24,659 nucleotides of DNA from Lachnospiraceae bacterium (lineage in GTDB: Bacteria > Bacillota > Clostridia > Lachnospirales > Lachnospiraceae), in contig CAAGDV010000019.1 of assembly GCA_900768755.1 (NCBI GenBank), forward strand, positions 1 to 24,659, written 5' to 3'. The translations under genes were made by a program, and so were the position numbers. How positions within the stretch are numbered: position 1 is the stretch's first letter; every line of letters starts with the position of its first letter. The notes beneath the pieces are model-generated. The model had not been told where the DNA came from. It worked only from the letters and a program-made list of their open reading frames with translations, and searched no databases. This document shows positions 14,625 to 21,811 of the stretch, piece after piece.

Positions 14625-15761
14625 ATGTTCGTTGATTTGATGGAATCAAGAAAACAGATTGATGAGATTGACAGACAGATTGTTGAACTGTTTGAAAAGA
14701 GGATGTCAGTTGCCGGAAATGTGGCAGATTATAAGCTGGCAACCGGAAAGCCCATACTTGACAGGCAGCGTGAAGAAGAGAAGATATCGAGCCTGTCGGC
14801 AATCACTGAGGATTCTTTTAATAAAAAATGTGTATCGGAATTGTTCACCCAGATAATGGCGATGAGCAGAAAGCTTCAGTACCAAAAGCTTGAGAGCCGG
14901 GCCGGGGATTCAAGGCTCGAACCCTACGAGCTCATGGATTCGGTCAGAAAGGATAATGTCAAGGTCGTGTACCAGGGGGATGTCGGCGCATACAGCCATG
15001 AGGCGATGATGAATTATTTCGGACCGGATGTGGACTGCGTCAACGTGGAGAGCTTTCGGGAAGCCATGGAGCTGGTGCACAACGAAGAGGCGGATTACGC
15101 TGTGATTCCGATAGATAATTCCTCGGCGGGAATGGTTAACGATACATATGATCTTTTGGAGGAATACAACAATTACATAGTTGCGGAGACTTTTGTGAAA
15201 ATAAATCACTGCCTCTTAGTCAAGCCGGGAACCGACATTTCCAAGATAAAGACCGTTTATTCCCATCATCAGGCTCTTATGCAGTGCAAAAAGTTTTTGG
15301 ACGGGCATCCGGAGTGGAACCGTATTGCATACATCAATACCGCGACCAGCGCCAAAAAGGTGTCGCTTGAGGATGATTACACCCAGGCGGCAATCAGTTC
15401 AGTCAACTGTGCGAAGGTGTACGGTCTGGAGGTGGCTTATGAGGGGATTAACTCGGCACAGGCCAACACGACCCGTTTTGTTATTGTGAGCAGGAAGCGT
15501 GATTTTGTCAAAAATGCGTCAAAGGTCAGCATCTGTTTTGAGATTGAACACAAGTCGGGAAGCCTCTACAATGTGCTTTCACACATTATGTTTAACGGAC
15601 TGAACATGACAAAGATTGAGTCGAGACCGATACCGGAGCATAATTGGGAATTCCGGTTCTATGTGGATTTTGAGGGCAATCTTGCCGATGCGGGCGTCCG
15701 CAATGCCCTTCGTGGAATTGCAGAAGAATCTAACGCAATGAAACTGCTTGGAAATTACTAG
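14625..15761 (+). CDS. pheA: Bifunctional chorismate mutase/prephenate dehydratase
   Basis: A 378-residue enzyme for two steps of phenylalanine synthesis: chorismate to prephenate to phenylpyruvate. Residues about 6-90 are an AroQ chorismate mutase (SRKQIDEIDRQIVELFEKRM). Residues about 113-290 are prephenate dehydratase (VVYQGDVGAYSHEA, IPIDNSSAGMVNDT at 161-174, TRF at 283-285). Residues about 298-378 are an ACT domain with GSLYNVL (312-318) and ESRP (332-335), the phenylalanine-binding signature, so feedback inhibition is expected. The usual P-I-E-N in the dehydratase is P-I-D-N here (D164). GGAGG at 14614-14618 fixes ATG 14625; earlier in-frame ATGs fall in the promoter. The DUF815 gene follows 11 bases later. 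Confidence 0.96.
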   Translation: MFVDLMESRKQIDEIDRQIVELFEKRMSVAGNVADYKLATGKPILDRQREEEKISSLSAITEDSFNKKCVSELFTQIMAMSRKLQYQKLESRAGDSRLEPYELMDSVRKDNVKVVYQGDVGAYSHEAMMNYFGPDVDCVNVESFREAMELVHNEEADYAVIPIDNSSAGMVNDTYDLLEEYNNYIVAETFVKINHCLLVKPGTDISKIKTVYSHHQALMQCKKFLDGHPEWNRIAYINTATSAKKVSLEDDYTQAAISSVNCAKVYGLEVAYEGINSAQANTTRFVIVSRKRDFVKNASKVSICFEIEHKSGSLYNVLSHIMFNGLNMTKIESRPIPEHNWEFRFYVDFEGNLADAGVRNALRGIAEESNAMKLLGNY

Positions 15762-15772
15762 GAGATGATTTT

Positions 15773-16942
15773 ATGTTTTTCTACAGAATAGATATTTTAC
15801 CTTCGGATATTCCGGATAATATGGAGCGCCTGGTGGCGCTTTCGGAGAAGTATGGCCTAAGCGGCAATCTCTGGCACAATTATCTCGCATATACAATTGC
15901 TTTTGCTGAGAATGTTTTCAGCTGCATGTGTGAGAAAAAAGGTGAGCCGGACAGCAGCGTGACTGAACTGGCCATGTGTGATTTTTCGGAATATATCAAG
16001 CTTTTTTCGGAGGATATTTCAGATAAGCTTCCGAAAGCGGTGACAGATTATCATCCTGCCAATGCACGCACATCAGGCATTGGCGACCTTGCCGTCAGAT
16101 TGTCGGAGATAAAAGAGCCGGAAGCTTTTTTGCACTGCGTATGTGAATATTACAGAAAATACGGTGCGGGACGTTTTGCATCCGGCATCGCTTTCCGCGT
16201 GGACAAAAAAGACGGGGAGGTATCACTTGTTCCGATTGAGAGCCTTGAGGATGTCAGACTGGATGACATCGTGGGATACGAGATTCAGAAGAAAAAACTC
16301 ATTGACAATACAGAGGCATTTCTTGCAGGGAAAAACGCCAACAATGTCCTGCTTTTCGGCGACAGCGGAACCGGCAAGTCAACAAGCATAAAGGCGATTC
16401 TTAATGAATACAAGGATGCCGGCTTAAGAATGATTGAGATATACAAGCACCAGTTTGACTGCCTCTCCCGGGTAATCAATATTGTCAAAGACCGAAATTA
16501 CCGCTTTGTCATATATATGGACGACCTCTCGTTTGAGGATTTTGAGATTGAGTACAAGTACCTCAAGGCGATTATTGAGGGAGGGCTTGAGAAACGCCCT
16601 GACAATGTACTTATATATGCGACCTCCAACAGACGGCATCTTGTCCGTGAAAAGTATTCCGACAAAGAGGAACGCGACGACGATTTGCATACTCGGGATA
16701 CGGTTCAGGAGAAGCTTTCCCTGTCTGCAAGATTTGGTGTATCAATATACTACGGCTCGCCCGACAAAAAAGAGTACAATAACATTGTCAAGACGCTCGC
16801 AGACAGGCAGAATATCAAAATTGATGAGGCAACACTCTACCTTGAAGCAGGAAAATGGGAGCTTTCACATGGCGGACTGTCGGGAAGGACAGCAAGCCAG
16901 TTTATCACATATCTCATGGGCGTGTATTCAGATAATTCCTGA
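15773..16942 (+). CDS. DUF815 AAA+ ATPase
   Basis: A 389-residue predicted ATPase. Residues about 150-389 carry the DUF815 domain: RLDDIVGYEIQKKKLIDNTE, Walker A GDSGTGKST (196-204), Walker B FVIYMDD (D250, D251), a sensor-like VLIYATSNRRHLVRE stretch and the family's characteristic REKYSDKEERDDDLHTRDTVQEK block, then SLSARFG. The N-terminal 150 residues are less conserved. The cellular role of DUF815 proteins is not established; they resemble AAA+ remodelling factors. AGGAG directly after the pheA stop supports the ATG, so it is co-transcribed with pheA. Its last 29 bases overlap the 3' end of the convergent PHP gene. Confidence 0.92.
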   Translation: MFFYRIDILPSDIPDNMERLVALSEKYGLSGNLWHNYLAYTIAFAENVFSCMCEKKGEPDSSVTELAMCDFSEYIKLFSEDISDKLPKAVTDYHPANARTSGIGDLAVRLSEIKEPEAFLHCVCEYYRKYGAGRFASGIAFRVDKKDGEVSLVPIESLEDVRLDDIVGYEIQKKKLIDNTEAFLAGKNANNVLLFGDSGTGKSTSIKAILNEYKDAGLRMIEIYKHQFDCLSRVINIVKDRNYRFVIYMDDLSFEDFEIEYKYLKAIIEGGLEKRPDNVLIYATSNRRHLVREKYSDKEERDDDLHTRDTVQEKLSLSARFGVSIYYGSPDKKEYNNIVKTLADRQNIKIDEATLYLEAGKWELSHGGLSGRTASQFITYLMGVYSDNS

Positions 16943-17765
16943 TTGCATCGAGGTAGGAGTAAGAGATTCTTAGATTGCCCCTGCCTTCCCCCAGTCTTAT
17001 GTCAGGTTTGTTGGCTCCGTGAAAATCGGAGCCGCCTGATTCGCACAGATTATATTCTCTTGCAAGCTTTCGCACGGAAAGCTCATCAAAACCTCTGTAG
17101 GTCGAATACATTGTCTCAATGCCGCACAGACCGTATTCCTTTAATTCTCCGCACAATCTGCTCAGCTCACCGTCCGTTAAATGATACAAAAGAGGATGGG
17201 CAAGGATTGCGGCTCCCCCCGCGTTGTTAATCAGTGCAATCGCCTCGGCGGGGCTTTTTCTTTCGCGTGGAATATACAGAGGCATCCCGTCTCCAAGATA
17301 TTTTGCAAAGGCTTCACTGTTGTCCTTTACATACCCGCGTCTTACCATGAATGAGGCAAAATGTGCTCTCGTCAGAATGCTGTTGGGAAACATCTTAGAA
17401 AGCTCTTCCAAAGATACCTTGAAACCATATTCATTACATCGCTCAATCAACTGCTCATTGCGCCTGTTCCGGCGCGATACTTCATCCCCGAGTCCGTCGA
17501 GAAAATTCGGATTATGGTGGTCAATCATAAGACCCACAATGTGGATTTCTTTATCCTTGTAGCTTGTGCTTATCTCAATTCCGGGAATGACTTCAACGCC
17601 GGATTGCGCGCCGGCACAAAGCGCTTCGTCAATTCCCGAAACGGTATCGTGGTCAGTGAGGGCAAAAGAAACAAGCTCCCTTTTGACAGCTTCACGGACG
17701 AGTTCTGCGGGGGTAAAAGTACCGTCTGATGCGGTTGAATGCACGTGTAAATCGACTATTTTCAT
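16914..17765 (-). CDS. PHP-domain phosphoesterase (RNase AM/YciV-like)
   Basis: A 283-residue metal-dependent phosphoesterase of the PHP family. Visible metal motifs are DLHVHSTASDG (H7, H9, D14), LTDHDT (D38, H39), PGIEIS (E64), TRAHFA, ILAHP and GGSDFHG. This set matches the stand-alone PHP proteins annotated as histidinol-phosphatase-like or YciV/Rnm, the latter being a 5'-3' exoribonuclease acting on RNA and short oligonucleotides; which activity applies here is inference. GGAG about 8 bases before the start supports the ATG. The 3' end overlaps the DUF815 gene by 29 bases in convergent orientation, so the terminators, if any, lie inside the opposing gene. Confidence 0.92.
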   Translation of the reverse strand: MKIVDLHVHSTASDGTFTPAELVREAVKRELVSFALTDHDTVSGIDEALCAGAQSGVEVIPGIEISTSYKDKEIHIVGLMIDHHNPNFLDGLGDEVSRRNRRNEQLIERCNEYGFKVSLEELSKMFPNSILTRAHFASFMVRRGYVKDNSEAFAKYLGDGMPLYIPRERKSPAEAIALINNAGGAAILAHPLLYHLTDGELSRLCGELKEYGLCGIETMYSTYRGFDELSVRKLAREYNLCESGGSDFHGANKPDIRLGEGRGNLRISYSYLDAIRNYLNTRP

Positions 17766-17810
17766 AAAACAAACTCCGTTTTTGTGACAAAAATGTATTA
17801 TTTTTCCTAT

Positions 17811-17819
17811 AGTATATCA
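17811..17819 (-). promoter_or_regulatory. Extended -10 promoter of the PHP gene
   Basis: The minus strand reads TGATATACT here, an extended -10 about 46 bases before the ATG. The -35 (TACAAT) is poor. The rest of the AT-rich gap (17766-17916) shows only a small GCCGC/GCGGC hairpin at 17881-17893. Confidence 0.45.
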
Positions 17820-17916
17820 CATTATTTTATGTTATTGTATTATTACAAAATTAATTTTTGCTTTAATTTGACCATTGTCCGCCGCTTTGCGGCTTTATAT
17901 ATAGAGGAATAGATTT

Positions 17917-18960
17917 ATGAACAACAGAATATGGTATCGCGCGGCATTGGTGGGCGCCTGTGCGGGACTGATGGCTATGTCATTGTCTGCGTGCACCGAC
18001 GACGCGGTTTCAGGAATTGTAATGCAGCCGGTTTCGGGACCGGCTCTCGAATTGCCTGAAAATTTCACGTTCAGAACAATTACTGATGTGGACAAATCCG
18101 GCAGAACAGATTACGGGAAAAAACTGACCGGTTTAGGATATACTTATATAGATTCAAAGGAAGGACTAAAAGAATATTGCGTTGAGAATGTACTTTCGCT
18201 AAGGAACGGAAGCAAGGGCGAATGTTACATTTTCACGGACAAAGGGCTGTTTGATTACATTGATGCAGGCCTTTTTGAGGCTGCCAGGGAAGCGGAAGAG
18301 ATCGGTTCGCCAAAACTTGTGTATGCTGAGGATTCGTATCTGTACAATGAGCTGGCTTTGGACTATTCGCATTTTTATTCCAACGGCATATCTCTTTTCA
18401 AACTCAGAAAGATTCAGGATATTGAGACAAAGAACGAGAACTATTCGGTATATGCGATATATTACCTCTCTTTCCAGACTGAGTATGAGTGCAGGAAGGG
18501 CAATGAGATGATTGAACAGATATGCGGCGATTTTACCGGAAACAGCGGGGATAAAGCATATCAGGCGTACGATTACCTCAGAAGGAACGTCAAATACAGT
18601 GTGTCGGATTCTGACAGAAGTCAATTTTGCGCTTATGGCGCGCTTAGTAACGGGTATGCAATCTGCGAAGGCTTTGCAAAGACATATAAGCTGATGATGG
18701 ACTGTCTGGGAATTGATAACGAGATTGTACGGAGCGATAATCATGCCTGGAATGTTATTAAAATCGACGGAGAGTGGTATGCGGTCGATGTGACCAACGG
18801 CTCATACAATGACTGCGACGTGTATTTTATGATGGACCAGAGCATTATGTACAGCAAAAAAGGTGTTACCGTGGACGGGTATCACCTCACAAAAGAACAT
18901 ATTGCGTCATACGGCTACATTGACGGCACCAATACAGGAACCGTCAGCCTTAAGAAGTAA
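17917..18960 (+). CDS. Transglutaminase-like lipoprotein
   Basis: A 347-residue exported protein. The N terminus (NNRIWYRAALVGACAG...) leads to a lipobox LSAC with C26, so it should be lipid-anchored. The C-terminal half has the transglutaminase/protease-like core: GYAICEGFA (C250), DNHAWNVI (H276) and WYAVDVT (D291), the full Cys-His-Asp triad. Such secreted domains act as peptidases or amide-transfer enzymes, often on the cell wall. Residues about 55-210 are an unassigned N-terminal domain. The ribosome binding site is weak (AGAGGAA). It ends 7 bases from the convergent zinc-ribbon gene, with no room for a terminator between them. Confidence 0.88.
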   Translation: MNNRIWYRAALVGACAGLMAMSLSACTDDAVSGIVMQPVSGPALELPENFTFRTITDVDKSGRTDYGKKLTGLGYTYIDSKEGLKEYCVENVLSLRNGSKGECYIFTDKGLFDYIDAGLFEAAREAEEIGSPKLVYAEDSYLYNELALDYSHFYSNGISLFKLRKIQDIETKNENYSVYAIYYLSFQTEYECRKGNEMIEQICGDFTGNSGDKAYQAYDYLRRNVKYSVSDSDRSQFCAYGALSNGYAICEGFAKTYKLMMDCLGIDNEIVRSDNHAWNVIKIDGEWYAVDVTNGSYNDCDVYFMMDQSIMYSKKGVTVDGYHLTKEHIASYGYIDGTNTGTVSLKK

Positions 18961-18967
18961 GCGGATG

Positions 18968-19639
18968 TCACGGCGTGACATACCATCTGTTGTTGCTGCA
19001 AAATGCAGTGACATACACCAATTCGGTGCTGTCGTCTGCGTAGGTCAGTTCGGCAGAAATGAGCTTCACATCACTTATTTCAAGGTCGGTCGAATCAAAT
19101 GTCATCCGCAAAAACATAATCATTGAATCGCGCGTGGACGTGGTAACATCATTACAGCCAACAATCACATATGATACAGGGTCACCTGTGTAGTAGGCAT
19201 TAAGTGTACTGTAAATTGTATCCGCCTTTGACTGCTCCGAATTGGCCAGAACCTCTTTGGATACAGACGGCGGAACGCATAGATCAAACAGCTTGTCATT
19301 GTACTTATTGTCAACAATCAGTTTGAAATACTCGGATGCTGATTTTTCGGGCGTGGATGCCCCGCCCTGACGGCTGAAGCGGTAAATCATCAATGTCGCT
19401 GCAATAAGCACTGCAATTACCGCGAAAACAAGGATATATTTGTTAGAAAAACGGAACTTTCTTTTGGGTGAAGCGGGGGATTTGTCTCCATCGAAACCGA
19501 TTGTGCCGCTAAAAGGATCGGTGTCATATTTGTACTCAAAAGCGTATTGCGGAAGAGCCTTTCCAACCGGGGACTGACATACCGGACATATCGTTTCATT
19601 ATCTTTAAGTAAGGCTTTGCACCTGATACATTCTGCCAT
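18968..19639 (-). CDS. Zinc-ribbon membrane protein
   Basis: A 223-residue protein with three parts: an N-terminal zinc ribbon (C4-x2-C7 and C18-x2-C21), a basic linker, one transmembrane helix (residues about 68-86, YILVFAVIAVLIAATLMIY) and an outside domain of about 135 residues with alternating strands, similar in plan to NTF2-like or DUF4878-type exported domains. This layout is common in Clostridia and the function is unknown. The start is well supported by GGAGGA 6 bases upstream and by a TTGATT/TATAAT promoter. It is divergent from the ABC exporter leader and convergent with the transglutaminase gene. Confidence 0.8.
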   Translation of the reverse strand: MAECIRCKALLKDNETICPVCQSPVGKALPQYAFEYKYDTDPFSGTIGFDGDKSPASPKRKFRFSNKYILVFAVIAVLIAATLMIYRFSRQGGASTPEKSASEYFKLIVDNKYNDKLFDLCVPPSVSKEVLANSEQSKADTIYSTLNAYYTGDPVSYVIVGCNDVTTSTRDSMIMFLRMTFDSTDLEISDVKLISAELTYADDSTELVYVTAFCSNNRWYVTP

Positions 19640-19668
19640 ATCTTTTCCTCCAACATGAATCTTTCTCC

Positions 19669-19697
19669 ATTATATTCCTTTTGACGGCTAAAATCAA
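19669..19697 (-). promoter_or_regulatory. Promoter of the zinc-ribbon gene
   Basis: Minus-strand TTGATT (19697-19692) and TATAAT (19674-19669) are 17 bases apart, about 30 bases before the ATG. Confidence 0.7.
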
Positions 19698-19733
19698 CAT
19701 TACTGCAATTTTACTTTTTTTACAAAAAAGGTA

Positions 19734-19762
19734 TTGACAAATCCACATTATGGTAGTAAGTT
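19734..19762 (+). promoter_or_regulatory. Promoter of the ABC exporter leader
   Basis: A perfect TTGACA (19734-19739) is followed at 17 bases by TAAGTT (19757-19762), a weak -10. Transcription would start near 19769, about 50 bases before the leader peptide and 264 bases before the first exporter gene. Confidence 0.6.
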
Positions 19763-19772
19763 ATTCAATAGA

Positions 19773-19791
19773 CGCTGTGTAGTCGACAGCG
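19773..19791 (+). promoter_or_regulatory. First leader hairpin
   Basis: CGCTGT (19773-19778) pairs with ACAGCG (19786-19791) around a 7-base loop, at the 5' end of the predicted leader RNA. The left arm, extended by one base (ACGCTG, 19772-19777), can pair instead with CAGCGT at 19910-19915. Confidence 0.5.
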
Positions 19792-19818
19792 CCAATACAT
19801 TATAAGGAGGTAGGAACT

Positions 19819-19899
19819 ATGTTTAGACTTTTTGGATTTACAACGGAATATTTTGTAGACAGAAGTGCAGCCTGCCTCGATACGGAGACGATGATATAA
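19819..19899 (+). CDS. 26-residue leader peptide of the ABC exporter operon
   Basis: A short frame with AAGGAGG (19804-19810) spaced 8 bases from ATG, among the best ribosome binding sites in the window. The peptide begins MFRLFGFTTEYFVDRS and ends CLDTETMI; it has no membrane segment or export signal. It lies between a TTGACA promoter and an intrinsic terminator that precede two exporter genes. This is the arrangement of regulatory leader peptides such as BmrB of Bacillus subtilis, whose translation controls read-through into bmrCD. I do not recognise the peptide sequence itself. A less likely alternative is a small exported peptide made for the adjacent transporter. Confidence 0.65.
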   Translation: MFRLFGFTTEYFVDRSAACLDTETMI

Positions 19900-19902
19900 C
19901 TG

Positions 19903-19915
19903 ACGCTATCAGCGT
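19903..19915 (+). promoter_or_regulatory. Second leader hairpin
   Basis: ACGCT (19903-19907) and AGCGT (19911-19915) form a small stem just after the leader peptide stop codon. Its arms repeat those of the first hairpin, so exchange of partners is possible. Confidence 0.4.
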
Positions 19916-19932
19916 GTATTATTGACGATTTC

Positions 19933-19960
19933 AAGCAGCCTGTATAAGGCTGCTTTTTTT
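19933..19960 (+). terminator. Attenuator-type terminator before the ABC exporter genes
   Basis: AAGCAGCC (19933-19940) and GGCTGCTT (19948-19955) pair around TGTATAA and run into seven consecutive T (19954-19960). It lies 34 bases after the leader peptide stop and 72 bases before the first exporter ATG, with no promoter recognised in between, so it should reduce exporter expression unless bypassed. Confidence 0.9.
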
Positions 19961-20032
19961 GTGCGATAATCCAAACCGTTGTCGTTGCCTGACGATAGAA
20001 TTCGTATCGGGGAGAAATGGAGGTTTTTAAAA

Positions 20033-21811
20033 ATGAGTAAGAAAAAGGTTAATAAGAATCCTTTGGGAAAGTACATAGGTATTAACTGGTGGAGATATGC
20101 GATATCGGGAAGCGGAATGATAATGGCTGTCCTTCTGGATATGTGGTTCCCGATTATCACGATGTCAATAGTGGATGATGTGCTTATAAACGGAGATATG
20201 CAGATACTCAAAAGAGATCTTATATGCATATTGTTAATCGGTCTTGGCCGTGCCGTGGCACAGTATACAAAGGAGTTTACGGCGGACTGCGTCGGATGCA
20301 GGGTGGGAAGCAGCACAAGAAAAAATCTGTTCGGACACATGCAGAAACTCTCCAAGTCATTTTTTAACAAAAACAATGTCGGAGAACTGATGGCCAGAGT
20401 TAAGGACGATGCCGACAGACTATGGGAGTTTTTTGGTTTTGTCGGAATGCTTATGTTGGAGGCTTTCGGATATATTGTTGCGACAACCGCCTGCATGCTC
20501 AGATATAATTGGAAACTCAGCCTGGTTCCTCTTTTGTGCATGCCGGTCCTAGGATTTTTGGCAGTAAGGTTAGAGAAAAAGCTTGACAAAGTGTATGACG
20601 ACATAAGTGAGCAGAATGCAACTTTGAACACTGTTGTGCAGGAGAACCTTTCAGGCGTCCGTGCGGTCAAGTCTTTTGCAAAGGAGAGCTACGAGCTTGA
20701 AAAGTTCAGAAAGAACAATGAAAAATATTCTGAACTCAATGTTAAGCAGGCTCTGATTATGGCAAAATACGACCCTGCAATTACATTTATACCAAAAGTT
20801 ATGCAGATAGGAGTCCTTTTGTTCGGCGGATTTCTTGTAATCAGAGAAGAAATTACACCGGGAATTCTCATTGCATTCATACAGTATGCGAGCAATATCG
20901 TGTGGCCGATGGAGTGCCTCGGCTGGCTCACTAACTCGGCGGCGGCAGCATTTGCATCCAACAAGAAAATCAACAAAATTCTTGCCGTTGAGCCTGAGAT
21001 ATACAATAAGGAAAATGCAGTCGATATTGAAGAACCTGACGGTGAACTCAGATTCTGCAATGTTGATTTTACCCTGGAAGGCAATGAGATTCTTAAGGAT
21101 GTTTCTTTTGACCTTCCCAAAGGAAAGACGCTCGGAATTATGGGCGTTACAGGTTCGGGAAAAAGTACAATCGTCAATCTTATCGGACGATTCTATGATG
21201 TTACCGGCGGAAGTATAACGATTGACGGTTATGACATAAGGGACCTAACGCTCAAAACCGTCAGAAAATGCTCATCGGTCGTTACGCAGGATGTCTTTCT
21301 GTTTTCAGATACAATCAGCGAAAACATAAAGCTCGGCGCAAGAAAAAGCATGAGCGATGAGGATGTTTCTAAATCAATCAAGACGGCACATGCCGCTGAA
21401 TTTGTAGATAAGCTGTCAAAGGGCTGCGATACGGTTATCGGGGAGAGAGGCGTCGGCCTTTCGGGAGGACAGAAGCAGCGCTTAAGTATTGCCAGGGCAC
21501 TTGCCAAAAATGCCCGCATTCTGATACTGGACGATTCCACCTCCGCTCTGGATATGGAGACGGAGTATGAGATTCAGCAGAGTCTGGCAGACATGCATGA
21601 CACAAGCAAAATCATTATTGCCCACAGAATTTCTTCGGTCAGAAACGCCGACGAGATTATTGTGCTCAATCACGGACAGATTGCGGAGCGCGGTACCCAC
21701 GAGGAACTGCTCGCGAAGAAAGGCTTGTATTATTCTACATATGAAGCGCAGTATGGTGATTACCATAAAGCTCTTGAAGTATTGGGAGAGGAGGAGCTTA
21801 TATGTCAATAA
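20033..21811 (+). CDS. ABC exporter subunit with degenerate catalytic site
   Basis: A 592-residue half-transporter: about six transmembrane helices (residues 1-330) then a nucleotide-binding domain. Walker A is GVTGSGKST (371-379, K377), the signature LSGGQKQR is canonical (476-483), Walker B is ILILDDSTSALD with D500 and, at the catalytic Glu position, D501. Asp in place of Glu marks the degenerate-site subunit of heterodimeric exporters such as BmrC or TM287. Likely role: multidrug or lipid export with the next gene. The start is ATG 20033, after TGGAGG at 20018-20023; upstream in-frame TTG codons lack a site. Overlap of 10 bases with the next gene indicates translational coupling. Confidence 0.93.
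   Translation: MSKKKVNKNPLGKYIGINWWRYAISGSGMIMAVLLDMWFPIITMSIVDDVLINGDMQILKRDLICILLIGLGRAVAQYTKEFTADCVGCRVGSSTRKNLFGHMQKLSKSFFNKNNVGELMARVKDDADRLWEFFGFVGMLMLEAFGYIVATTACMLRYNWKLSLVPLLCMPVLGFLAVRLEKKLDKVYDDISEQNATLNTVVQENLSGVRAVKSFAKESYELEKFRKNNEKYSELNVKQALIMAKYDPAITFIPKVMQIGVLLFGGFLVIREEITPGILIAFIQYASNIVWPMECLGWLTNSAAAAFASNKKINKILAVEPEIYNKENAVDIEEPDGELRFCNVDFTLEGNEILKDVSFDLPKGKTLGIMGVTGSGKSTIVNLIGRFYDVTGGSITIDGYDIRDLTLKTVRKCSSVVTQDVFLFSDTISENIKLGARKSMSDEDVSKSIKTAHAAEFVDKLSKGCDTVIGERGVGLSGGQKQRLSIARALAKNARILILDDSTSALDMETEYEIQQSLADMHDTSKIIIAHRISSVRNADEIIVLNHGQIAERGTHEELLAKKGLYYSTYEAQYGDYHKALEVLGEEELICQ

Noticed and set aside
17881..17893. GCCGC-TTT-GCGGC hairpin before the transglutaminase gene, considered as terminator
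   Set aside because: Only five base pairs and followed by TTTATATAT just before a ribosome binding site; too weak and wrongly placed.
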